Source: Caecitellus pseudoparvulus
Lineage: Eukaryota; Bigyra: Bicosoecida
Reading direction: 5' to 3'
DNA: 64,000 bases
Assembly: GCA_965644315.1 (NCBI GenBank)
Contig: CBFFRQ010000056.1
Span: 186,001-250,000, forward strand
Position 1 is the stretch's first letter. Each line of letters opens with the position of its first letter. The position numbers and the translations under genes were made by a program. Below the pieces are notes generated by a model, which saw nothing but the letters and a program-made list of their open reading frames with translations, was not told where the DNA came from and searched no databases. Shown here one piece after another: positions 47,669-56,952 of this stretch.

Positions 47669-49192
47669 CTACAGGAACGAAGCCTGGCCCACACGGATGA
47701 CGCTGGCATACCGCTTGCGGGGTGCGTCTTGCCCTGCCTGCTCTCCAGCTGCCCCAGGGTCAGCGGGGTTGGTCGGTGCTCCCACCACAACCTCTGCAAA
47801 GTACGACGCTGCCAGCTGCTCCCCCGGCAAGGTGGGCTTGGCGCGAAACTGCTCCCGCTGTGCAGGGGACACCCCTCCCCAACCACTTGCCGGGACTTCG
47901 GCCTGCTGGCGCCTGCTGGGCGGCGTCCTTCTCCCACTAACCCGGTCTTCCGGCAAAGATGGCGGGAGCGGCGCATGCCGATCCTGCCTCACACCCCCGC
48001 GCGGCAGCACCGCAGACAAGGGGCGGGAGGCCTGCCCCGCCCTGCCCCCGCCACTTCGCCCCCTAGCACCGGGTGCCTGTACAAGCACCGAGTGGCTTCG
48101 CTTGGAGGGGTGTTCAGGGGGGGTTCCCATGATGTCTACCGTTGCATCAGTGACGCCGGCGCTGCACACAAGTGCCTGGCCCTCTTCGTCGCGTTTGCAA
48201 GTGCTGTGACAGGCATCACTGGACGCCGAGCTGCTAGTACGGTGAGGTTCCTTGCTACCTTGCTGTGGGCTGCCGTCTGACTGGTCGTCTGAGTCGTGGG
48301 AGCGCCCGCCCCAGCTCTGCACGGAGCAGGTGGAGCCCCCTGACTCATGCCCGCCGTCACCTGCCCTGTCTTCAAGTTCGTGCAGCTGGGTCTGGGGGGG
48401 GCCACTGGGAAGCTCATCGCTGGCGTGCTGGGGACGCCCAGGGGGCGCCCCACTTACCACGCCCATCTCCAAGCCGGTGTGGCTTCCCTCCGGTGTCCCT
48501 CGCGTAGTAGCTACCGCAGGTCGCAGACTGCCCCGGGGAGAGGCAAATTGAAACTTGGAGCCGGCACGTTTCATGCGGATGGAGGCATCTTCAGGCTCAG
48601 CCCTGCAGCAGCAACAGCAGGAGCTGCAAGTGGAGGCTCGGGGAGGGTGCTCTGGTGGGCTTGTGCCGGAGGCAGGCTCCTCGAAGGCCATGGCTTGCGA
48701 TCGCAGGCGCACGGACGGGCGGCTTGTGTGGGGCTGGCGCCGCACGTCGTCTTGCAGGCGCGCCCCGAGCAGTGTCCCCGGAACTCCCGAGGAGCGGGCA
48801 CCTGCCGCGGAGCCCAGCGCGCCGATCTGCAGCACCCGGCTTTGCCGAGGAGAAGGGGTGAGCAGGGAGGACCGAGGTGCAGGCGGGCCTGATCGACGGG
48901 CATTTCCCACCACAAGTGAAAGCAGTGCAGCCAGGGCGGCCAGCAGGGCAACGCTCGCTGCTGCCGCAAGGGGCACGCCCGAAAGGAGAGCTGTGTCTGG
49001 TGACGAGCGAAGGTGTGGCGAGGGCTCGGCAGAGGAAGGGGTAGCCAGGCATGGGCAGGCAATGCAGAGGAAGAATAGCAACATGCAGAGGTTATGGCTT
49101 CGCTCCCATCCGACCAAACGCCGTGCATGGCTGGGTGACGACCCATTGGCGATGGAGGTGATTGGAGGCATCGCGGCGACTGGCAGCAGCAT
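47669..49192 (-). CDS. hypothetical membrane protein with disordered tail
   Basis: An open frame of 507 residues starts at the ATG at 49192. An early hydrophobic stretch (LCMLLFFLCIACPCLA, residues 35-50) may be a signal anchor. A second strong segment (PLAAAASVALLAALAALLSL, residues 74-93) is a transmembrane helix. The rest is Ser/Pro/Gly-rich and charged, with a striking CSSCCCCCR cluster near residue 190 that could be palmitoylated. The C-terminus contains EQLAASYFAEVVVGAPTNPA. I recognise no family. It lies between PAM16 and GMP synthase, all three on the minus strand. Confidence 0.45.
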   Translation of the reverse strand: MLLPVAAMPPITSIANGSSPSHARRLVGWERSHNLCMLLFFLCIACPCLATPSSAEPSPHLRSSPDTALLSGVPLAAAASVALLAALAALLSLVVGNARRSGPPAPRSSLLTPSPRQSRVLQIGALGSAAGARSSGVPGTLLGARLQDDVRRQPHTSRPSVRLRSQAMAFEEPASGTSPPEHPPRASTCSSCCCCCRAEPEDASIRMKRAGSKFQFASPRGSLRPAVATTRGTPEGSHTGLEMGVVSGAPPGRPQHASDELPSGPPQTQLHELEDRAGDGGHESGGSTCSVQSWGGRSHDSDDQSDGSPQQGSKEPHRTSSSASSDACHSTCKRDEEGQALVCSAGVTDATVDIMGTPPEHPSKRSHSVLVQAPGARGRSGGGRAGQASRPLSAVLPRGGVRQDRHAPLPPSLPEDRVSGRRTPPSRRQQAEVPASGWGGVSPAQREQFRAKPTLPGEQLAASYFAEVVVGAPTNPADPGAAGEQAGQDAPRKRYASVIRVGQASFL

Positions 49193-49495
49193 GTTGCATG
49201 TCTTCAGCTGCAGAGTGCAGCAATGCGTGCTCAGGCCAGGGATACACGCTGAAGGAGCAGGAGCTGAGCGGGGGCACCCTCAGGCACCAGCATGCGGCGG
49301 TTGACGAGCGTTGGGGCGTAGGCCGGCGCACCCTGCGAGCGGGTTGGCTGGCTTGGCCAGTCAGGTGCAGTTCAGCAACGAAGCCTCAGCGTCTGTCACG
49401 AGCAGGGCAGGAGGCAGGCCTAGGGTAGTCCAACAGCGGTCAGATCACGTTTATACAGTGTTGAATTGGTTGTGCTGCAGAGGCCGCCGGGAGCG
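49193..49495. other. intergenic, nothing recognised
   Basis: This 303-bp gap between the membrane protein start and the GMP synthase stop holds no motif copy, no ORF and no repeat. Confidence 0.4.
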
Positions 49496-51357
49496 TCACT
49501 CCCACTCAATGGTGGCGGGGGGCTTGCTGGAGATGTCATAGCAGACGCGGTTGATGCCGGGCACCTCGTTGATGATGCGTGTGGAGATGCGGCCTAGGAG
49601 GTCATACGGCATCTTGTACCAGTCTGCCGTCATGTAGTCGCTGGTTTCCACTGCGCGCAGCGCGCACACCTGCTCGTACGTGCGGCCATCTCCCATGACA
49701 CCCACGCTCTTGACGGGCAGCAGGGCGGCGAAGGCCTGCCCAATGTTGTAGTACTCCCCAGACCGCATGAGCTCTTCCATGAAAATGGCGTCTGCCGCAC
49801 GCACCTTACCCAGTGCCTCCTTAGAGATGGCGCCCAGGCAGCGGATGGCCAGGCCAGGGCCGGGAAAGGGGTGCCGGTACACCGAGGACTTGGGCAGGCC
49901 CATTTCCACGCCAAGCGCCCGCACTTCGTCCTTGAACAGCTCCCGCAGGGGCTCGATGAGGCCTAGCTTCATCACGTCCTTCAGCCCGCCGACGTTGTGG
50001 TGGGTCTTGATGGTGGCGCTGGGCCCCTTGAAGGACACGCTCTCGATGACGTCAGGGTACAGCGTGCCCTGCAGCAGCCACTGGCAGCTGGGCAGCTTGG
50101 CAGCCTCGCGTTCAAACACATCGATAAACGTGTGCCCGATGATCTTGCGCTTGGCCTCGGGGTCCGACACACCGTCCAGTGCTCCCAGGAACTCCTCTGC
50201 GGCGTCCACGAGTGTCAGGTTCACGCCACAGTCCTCCCGCAGGCGCTTCAACACGAGCGCCGCTTCGTCCTTGCGCAGGAGACCGTTGTCGACCATGACG
50301 GCATGGAAGCGGTCGCCGATGGCACGGTTCAGCAGCACCGCCGCAACCGTGGAGTCAACGCCGCCCGAGACAGCCCCGATGACGTGGCCTTCGGGCCCCA
50401 CCAAGGCCTGGATACTGGTCACCGCCTCTGCCACGAACGCAGCCATGCTCCAGTCGGCCGTCGCCTTGCAGGCCTGCAGGACGAAGGCGGCCAGCATTGC
50501 GCGGCCCTGCTGGGAGTGGTTCACCTCCGGGTGGAACTGCAGGCCGTACCAGTGCTTGGTGGGGTGCACCATGGCCGCGTGCTCGCAGTTGTCAGTGCGA
50601 GCGATGGTCACAAAGTCTGCTGGCAGGGCAGTGATCTTGTCCCCGTGGCTCATCCACACCACGCTCTCAGCGTCCACGCCTGACAGGATGTCCTCGCTGG
50701 TCACCTCCACATCGCTGGGCGGCGTGCGCACCAGGGTCGCATTGCCATACTCCCGCTTCCCTGCTGCCTCCACCTTCCCGCCAAGGTACGTGGTCATCTC
50801 TTGGAAGCCGTAGCAAATGCCCAGCACAGGCCAGCCAGCTTCTTCCATTGCAGTCCACATCTCGGGCTTTACGTGTGGCGCACCTTCCTCGTATACACTG
50901 AGCAGGGGCAAGGCGGAGCTACCATGAACATGGTCCAAACACAGTGATTACCCTGCTGGTTCGCGTATGACGGGTGATCCCCACAGTCGGCAGGCGCCGC
51001 CGTGTGTGTGTGAGCTCAAATACCGCAAGGTCAGCCTCGTTGTGCGGCTTGCCTCACCTGTACGGGCCTCCAGACAAAATAACGCCCCGAATATCCTTTT
51101 CTTCCAGAATACTGGTGTCACTGTTGCAAGCATGCAGCTCACAGTACACGTTGAGCTCTGCAAAAGGTAGATTCCGGGCGCCGGCGTGTTCACAAGAAAC
51201 TGTGAGTGGCGCTCGTTAACAGCTGCTGCTCACCTCGCACGCGCCGCGCGATCAGGTGAGAGTACTGGGAACCGAAGTCCAAGATGAGGATCATGCTGTG
51301 GTGGGCAGCCCCCAGTGGCCCTGCTGCAGCCGCAGGAGCAGGCACTGCTGCAGCCAT
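49496..51357 (-). CDS. GMP synthase (glutamine-hydrolysing)
   Basis: Three exons, 51357-51234, 51157-51058 and 50897-49496, are joined across introns of 76 and 160 nt to give 541 residues. Exon 1 starts the class I glutamine amidotransferase (MILILDFGSQYSHLIARRVR). Exon 2 has DIRGVILSGGPYS. Exon 3 has the nucleophile Cys in VLGICYGFQEM, the catalytic FHPEVNHS, the PP-loop VSGGVDSTVAAVLL, and the GMP synthase C-terminal domain (HPFPGPGLAIRCLG, GINRVCYDISSKPPATIEWE). It converts XMP to GMP with ATP and glutamine in purine synthesis, in the cytosol or plastid. The length is like bacterial and fungal enzymes (about 525) and lacks the large dimerisation insert of animal GMPS. The first 20 residues are Ala/Pro-rich. 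It is divergent from the Jupiter-like gene with 247 bp between starts. Confidence 0.95.
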
Positions 51358-51604
51358 GGTGCTCGCCGAGGTGGTGCTCTGAGGGGTGCTACAAAGTGGC
51401 TCAGTCAACTGCCCTGCGGTGAAGCACAGACGGTACGCCGTGCAAAAATCAAGAAGCTGGAAGTATGGGTGGGATTTTGCTGCTGCCTGCTCACTGTGCC
51501 AAAGTCCTGCTGGCACTCGCCACGGCTCCCATTTTGCCGAGGGCGCTTGTCCCACCTGCGCAGCTTGCCACCTGCTCACGAGTGCCCAGCTGAAAACGCG
51601 CACC

Positions 51605-52708
51605 ATGTCCAGATGGGGGCGGCACAACCAGTCCAGCATCGCGTTTGGTGATGACAGCAACCCTGCCGCGCCGCTGCCAAGCAGGGCTCCGCAGCGGCAG
51701 GGACACCAGCACCACTCTGCAGCACAGCCGGCTGCGACGGGACAGTTCACAGCACAGCAAGGCAGTGTACCTGCGCCCTCCCGCATGGGAGCACCAGGTT
51801 CAGTCCCTGCGCAGTCATCAGCGAGTGCTGCCCGCCTGGGCCAGTGGCAGCGAAAGCGCCAGCAGTTCTTGAGCGGGCAGAAACGGCAGCCAGAGCCAGC
51901 CATGCCGGGCACTGCTCGGGGCTCAGGCTCTGCGCACCACACATCAGCAAGGCGTGTACCTGTTGAGTATGGGTCTGCTTCGAAACCCGTTCCGTCCGAC
52001 AGGAACCGCCAGGGATCTCGGGGGGGCGCTCCCCAGTCTGCCTCGCGTTTCGCCAGCGTTGCAGAGTCGCATGCACCTACCCAGCAACAGCCAGGCGCCT
52101 CTGCCCTGTATGGACGTCGGGCAGCGCCCCAAGGCAGCCAGCGCGCCTCTCTCACGCGACCTGCTGTCGGAATCGCTCCCGGCGTCGGAGCTGCTGTGGC
52201 AGGGAGACGGGCGCCAGCGCAGCCCTCAGCTCACGAGCAACTGAAGGCTGCAGCTGCTTCCCGCCCGCCAGCGCCCAAGCCGCGGCAGGGCACTTCTCGC
52301 AGGGACCAAGTGTGGGAGGCCAAGCGAGCGGCGAACCGCTCTCGCCGTGCTGCAGCTGGTGCTGCGTCAGCGCCGCCGCAGGGCGCCCAGCGCCGTGGGT
52401 GGTCCCCCATCACCAGCCCCGCCCAGGCGGCAGGTGGTTTGCATGGGCCCACAGGCCAGCCAGCGAGGAGCTCGGCTGGCCAGGAGAGGGGTACGCAGCC
52501 GCCCGCCCCACAGAGCAGACAACACCAGCAACCGCTGCGGCACCAGCAGGGCACAGTGCCTCCCGCGGCGGGGCGTGCCGGCCAACAATACTCCACAGGG
52601 CAGGCAGGTCAAGGAAGTGCTCCTGCTGGGTTCGCAGGGCATGTGGCGGCAGCAGGCGGCAGGCGCACTCGTCCGCCAGGCGGGGGCAGCTCCTTCGTGC
52701 TGGGCTGA
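51605..52708 (+). CDS. basic disordered protein with Jupiter/HN1-like motif
   Basis: An open frame of 367 residues starts at the ATG at 51605. The chain is rich in Gln, Ala, Ser, Arg and Pro with no predicted fold. The C-terminus ends in TRPPGGGSSFVLG, very close to the R-x-x-x-P-P-G-G-x-S-x-x-x-L-G box of the microtubule-associated Jupiter/HN1 (JPT) family. An N-terminal SSIAFGDD resembles the second box of those proteins. A basic stretch (RDQVWEAKRAANRSRRAA) could bind tubulin or nucleic acid. A microtubule role is an inference from the motif only; the order of the boxes is reversed compared with animal JPT1. Confidence 0.45.
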   Translation: MSRWGRHNQSSIAFGDDSNPAAPLPSRAPQRQGHQHHSAAQPAATGQFTAQQGSVPAPSRMGAPGSVPAQSSASAARLGQWQRKRQQFLSGQKRQPEPAMPGTARGSGSAHHTSARRVPVEYGSASKPVPSDRNRQGSRGGAPQSASRFASVAESHAPTQQQPGASALYGRRAAPQGSQRASLTRPAVGIAPGVGAAVAGRRAPAQPSAHEQLKAAAASRPPAPKPRQGTSRRDQVWEAKRAANRSRRAAAGAASAPPQGAQRRGWSPITSPAQAAGGLHGPTGQPARSSAGQERGTQPPAPQSRQHQQPLRHQQGTVPPAAGRAGQQYSTGQAGQGSAPAGFAGHVAAAGGRRTRPPGGGSSFVLG

Positions 52709-52961
52709 GGGGATGGGAGAGGCAGAGCGCTTCCAGGACGCAAAATTCACACCCCAGAATTTGCACACTGGCGAATGTGCCGCTGGTGCAGTGCACGCCC
52801 TGCAACGACCGCGCTACATGAACCAGCGATAGCGGCCGGAAGACACTATCACATTCGCACTCAGCACATCGCGTGCGACAGGCCGGTGCACGCACTGTCG
52901 TTGACCATTGACAGGCAAAGGTGGCTCGCAGTTGCAGGAAGCAGCAAGTGTGTGTGTCAGA

Positions 52962-54481
52962 ATGGGCACGAGCAGCAGCAAGCAGCTGTTTGTGAGTGGC
53001 TGCGTGTGGCGCCGCGGCAACGGTGCGCAGCAGGTGCTCGAGACATTCTACGGTGGCGCGTGCCGCAGGACGCAGCAAGCGCAGGAGACGCCAAAGCACT
53101 GAACAAACTTCTGCCAAAGGCACATCTAGAAGCACTCAACACGCCTTTCCCAGCTGCAGTGGACCCCAGCCGAGGCACGGCGCTGCATGCGGCCGCCGCT
53201 CACGGGCACGTGGGTGCCGTCACATCGCTCCTCCAGCGCGGAGCCAAGCCCAACATCGTAGATGCAGCCGGCTGCACGCCTCTGCATCTGGCCATCTTGC
53301 ACCGGCACGAGGACTGTGTGGGCCAGCTCCTGGTGTCTCTCTTGGCATCAGGGGCTGTGCGGGCCTCGGCGCGGCGACTGGACTTGGGCAGCCCTGCCAC
53401 TGCTTTCGAAGCAGCGTCAGGAGAAGGCGTGCAGGACGCCTCGACGACGCCCTGCACGCCGTTCTATAGCATGGCAGACAACATGGGCAATGTTCCACTG
53501 CTTTTGGCCGCCGAGATGAACTTGCCCAGCACTCTGGGCTTGCTCCTCGACGCCGGCGCCCCGCCAGACACAGACCGCCACCCGTTCACCGGTGACACTG
53601 CGCTGCACATTGCGGCCGAGCAGGGCAACGAGCAGTGCCTGCGCATCCTGCTTGAGCGAGGCGCAAGCCCGGCCATTGCCAATGAGAGTGGGCAAGTGCC
53701 GTTGCACCGCGCTGCTGCCGCCGCCCCTGCGCCTGAAGGAGCCACTGCACAAGGCAGGCAGGGACACTTCGGAGAGTGTGTAACTGCGTTGTTGGAGGCA
53801 GATGCTGGCAGTGCTGTGGCGAAGAACAACTCTAGTGCTACACCTGTGGATGTCGCTTGCCGGTGTGATGCGGGGCGGGACGTGCCAGGCGCCGCTGCAG
53901 CTGCCTTGGTTGCCAGCGCATCCCTCGAGGCACTGTCGGGGCCCAGCCACCAGAACAGCGGGACGGCCCTCCATTCTGCCGTCTTCCATGGCCGGGCGGG
54001 CATACTGCAGGCGCTATTGGATCGGGGCGTGCCGCCCGACTCGCGAAGCGGACTTGGTGACTCGGCGTTGCACCTCGCCGCTGAGCGAGGCGCAGCTGCC
54101 CTCATCCCCCTTCTGGCCCACGCCCATGCAAACGTGAACATCCAGGGCTTAAAACACAAGAAAGCAACCCCTCTGCACATTGCTGCCAAAGGAGACCAGG
54201 TGCAAGCGCTGCAAGCACTGCTGGCAGCTGGGGCAGCGGTGGACGCCACAGACAGGGACGGCAGTACCGCCCTGCACTATGCTGCGGCAGCGGGCGCTCG
54301 CCGTGCACTGCGCGTGTTGCTCACAGACGGCCAGGCAGATCCGGAGACCGAGAACCTGGCAGGCCACACTGCGCTGCACTTTGCACGCAAGCTACGCTCC
54401 AAGCCGTGCATTGCCATGTTGACGGACCCCAGCTCGGTGACGCCATTTGGTAGGGCAGGTGGAGATGCAGCAGCTCAATGA
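52962..54481 (+). CDS. ankyrin-repeat protein with N-myristoylation signal
   Basis: Two exons, 52962-52991 and 53069-54481, are joined across a 77-nt GTGAGT...GCCGCAG intron to give 480 residues. The 30-nt first exon codes MGTSSSKQLF, a canonical N-myristoylation motif (Met-Gly, Ser at position 5, basic at 7). Splicing continues into DAASAGDAKALNKLL. About eight to ten ankyrin repeats follow, for example RGTALHAAAAHGHVGAVTSL, GCTPLHLAILHRHEDCV, GDTALHIAAEQGNEQCLRIL, GDSALHLAAERGAAALIPLL and GSTALHYAAAAGARRALRVL. No RING or other catalytic domain follows, unlike XB3-type ligases with the same myristoylated start. It is probably a membrane-tethered scaffold. If the first exon is ignored, the lipid signal is lost from annotation. 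Confidence 0.8.
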
Positions 54482-54675
54482 TGCGTCTGGTAGGTCTCCC
54501 CATCCGAAGTTTCGCCGGGTCCACGGCTCGGACAGCAAGTCACAGACACCTTCCTCGCTGGCACCGGAACGCCCAGGCGGCAAATTCCGAGCACGGGCCC
54601 GCTCCATGGCAGACGTTGCGTGGGCGCAGCGGAATGCAGTGTTGATTTGCTGGATCACTGGAGGGCCTGCCCGCC

Positions 54676-56141
54676 ATGGCAGCGGCTGGAGCTGCGAGGG
54701 GCGGCTGGGGTGCCATGCCCCGCTGGCTGCAAGGCTTATGGCCTCGAAAAGTTGTAGGGGCCCTGGGCAAGAACACGACTTCAGGGAAGAACCTGCAGGC
54801 CAAGCTGGATTTCCAGAAGGCGGCATACTTAGCTGAACTGTACGAGATGCACCGGGCCCTCATGCCTGTGGAAGAAATCTACAGGTGCGTCTGTGCGGTA
54901 ATTGGTTCCATACCCTTGCCGCACTGGCAGCCTCCTACGTGAACGGAGCAGGCTTCAGGACGAAGTGTACCTGCAGTGCTCCAAGATGGAGTTTGGCCAA
55001 GTGGTGCAGACGGTCAATGAACGCTTGACGACGCAGCTGTCGGAGCTGTACCAGCACCTGGCAGACATCGACGCCGGGGACATGCCTGTGCCGGCATCCA
55101 TCCCAACCCTGCCTCACGGCACGACCACCGCCGCCGACACGCCGAGCATTGGGCCCAGCACACACACCAACCCAGAGATGACGCTGGACATGCACGTGAA
55201 GATTTCGGCCGGCGAGCAGGTTCGTGAACCGCTTGGCGCAGGCTCTCCGCCGCAGCACCCCTCGACGCAGCGGCATTGGCACGTGCACAGGAGAAAGCTG
55301 CAAAGCTGCAGCAGCGGCAGCTCATGCTGGCGCGCACTGGTTTTGCACTGTGGCTGGGGCCAACTCAGGCGCCCACCCCCTCCCACTCGGCTGGGGTGTT
55401 CTTGCGAGGGCGGGCACTGCCCGGGCAAGTGGTCGGAGTGTTCCCAGGCGCCGTGTACAACTCGGAAATGCGCCAGAAGGCAGTGGACTTTGGGCACTTT
55501 GCAAACCCTGCCGTGCAACGCATCATCCTCCCTCGCTTTGACGACACCATCCTGGACGTGCACGGAGCAGGCGCCGATGTGTACAACCCCCTTGCAGTGG
55601 CGCACCACGCGCGACACCCCCCAGCCGGGGTCACCCCCAACGTCATGCGCCTGCAGTACGACTACGTGGATGACGAAAACAGTGCGTGCCTGCACGGCCT
55701 CGTGGCTGGTCGGGCTGTCTTCACCCTTGGCGTGCGGGGTTGCCTTTCGCAGATCACTACGGCCACCTGGACTTCCCGCGACACCTTCGGCCGTACATCC
55801 CAAACAAGTGGGGGTCCCTGGTCACTGGCGCACAGACCCTGCATAGCGCCTTGGAACACGGCATCTACATGAAAGGCATGGTGCTGGTGGCCACGCGGGA
55901 GGTGCTGGACGAAGAGCTGTTTGTGGACCATCGCCTGAATCCGTACACCGCCCTGCCTGCATGGTACCGGCCCCTGGACTTGCTGGCTGCACAGCGCACG
56001 TGGATGCAGGTGGCAGGGAAGGGACCAGAGGATGCACCACACCCCTCTGCGACTGCGGCTGGCGCTGCACAGGGCATGGTGGAGCAGGCAGAGTCAGAGG
56101 GGCACGGGCAGCGTGTGCTGGGCGAGACTGGAGAGCGATGA
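54676..56141 (+). CDS. SETD9-like SET-domain protein
   Basis: Four exons, 54676-54884, 54952-55223, 55271-55681 and 55753-56141, are joined across introns of 67, 47 and 71 nt to give 426 residues. The N-terminus is Ala/Arg-rich and then helical (LDFQKAAYLAELYEMHRALM, FGQVVQTVNERLTTQLSELY). The SET part reads GVFLRGRALPGQVVGVFPGA, VYNSEMRQKAVDFGHFANP, ILPRFDDTILDVHG, ADVYNPLAVAHHARHPPAG, LDFPRHLRPYIPN, and GMVLVATREVLDEELFVDHR. The order 'pG.VYn', 'DG.iD', 'NPlAVgq..Nn', 'FP..L+.YiPN' and 'VaLR.i..geEL..nYR' matches SETD9. The substrate is unknown; lysine methylation is inferred. The usual NH.C.PN Asn-His pair is replaced by HHARHPP. The 47-nt intron is the shortest here and its donor was chosen by phase. 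Confidence 0.7.
54894..54909 (+). promoter_or_regulatory. recurrent start-proximal motif, copy 12 (SETD9-like intron 1)
   Basis: TGCGGTAATTGGTTCC lies 9 nt after the donor of intron 1, 218 bp downstream of the ATG and in the sense orientation. Confidence 0.45.
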
Positions 56142-56260
56142 AAGCGGGTGAGGCAAATTCAAATGAACACTAAGCCTGCACACCTCCTGCAACGCAAGAC
56201 TTCGATTCACATTCACTGTGTGAGATCCAGCATCCAACCCCGCTCAAGCCAGCTGTCAAC

Positions 56261-56779
56261 ATGAGCTACATGGTGCGTGCTGTGCTCCAACGCCCACCCC
56301 GCCAGAGCCAGCGGCCCCGGGCAGTGCATGGGCACACCCCGCATGCTGCTGCTCACACAGACCCCTGACGCGAAGAAGGAGGAATACCGCAAGTATCTGG
56401 AAAAGTCTGGGGTGGTGGACTCCCTCACCAAGGGTGAGCGCCCGCTGAGTTTGCACGGCGTTTCTATCGCGTTGCCCCGCGACATTTCCTCCACCTTGCC
56501 GCCGCCTCTCTGCAGTGCTTGTTGGGCTGTATGAAGAGCCTGACAGGCCCCCCAACGCCGTGGAGTACATGCGCAAGTACATGGGTGCTTCAGCTGGTGT
56601 TGATGTGGACGCCATGCGAGCAGAGAATGAGCGGCTAAAGGCCCAAGTAGCTGAGTTGACTGCGCAGCTGGACGATGCCAAGGCAAAGGTGTGTCGGCAG
56701 CGAGCCATCCAGCGCCAGACCGTGTGTGTATGGCATGCCCGCCTTCCATTCACAGATGGCCGCCGCTGGCGTTGAGTGA
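56261..56779 (+). CDS. MYCBP: MYCBP (AMY-1 / FAP174) family protein
   Basis: Four exons, 56261-56272, 56361-56433, 56516-56688 and 56756-56779, are joined across introns of 88, 82 and 67 nt to give 93 residues. The spliced product is MSYMTPDAKKEEYRKYLEKS, then GVVDSLTKVLVGLYEEPDRP, a PNAVEYMRKYMGA segment, and a C-terminal coiled coil ENERLKAQVAELTAQLDDA. This is nearly collinear with animal MYCBP (about 103 residues). In Chlamydomonas the homologue FAP174 is an axonemal AKAP-binding protein with an RIIa-like helical fold; in animals MYCBP also binds AKAPs and Myc. The first coding exon is only 12 nt and the last only 24 nt, so ORF-based callers would miss both. It is convergent with the armadillo gene (173 bp gap). 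Confidence 0.9.
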
Positions 56780-56952
56780 TGGGGTCAGCGCGTGGGCAGA
56801 TGCAGGTCCCGCGGTCTGGCCGCAGGAGCGCCAGCACAGGCGAAGGAAAATGCCATTGAACGTCGAGCCCCCTCGCAGGGGACTGCTCCGCTGGCCCTGG
56901 CCTCCAACAGCAATGCACACATGTGAGCCAAGTCCCGCTGCCCGCTGCCGCG

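Noticed and set aside
2380-54909. Motif TGCGGWAATTG as a splicing branch point or an introner-type transposon end
   Set aside because: It also occurs upstream of start codons outside introns and in both orientations relative to transcription; introns otherwise share no sequence, and no target-site duplication or terminal inverted repeat is visible.
1862-54909. Motif as an ETS/GABP (CCGGAAGT) site
   Set aside because: The bases before GGAA are TGC instead of CC, and the AT-rich tail AATTG is not part of the ETS consensus; ETS factors are also animal-specific.
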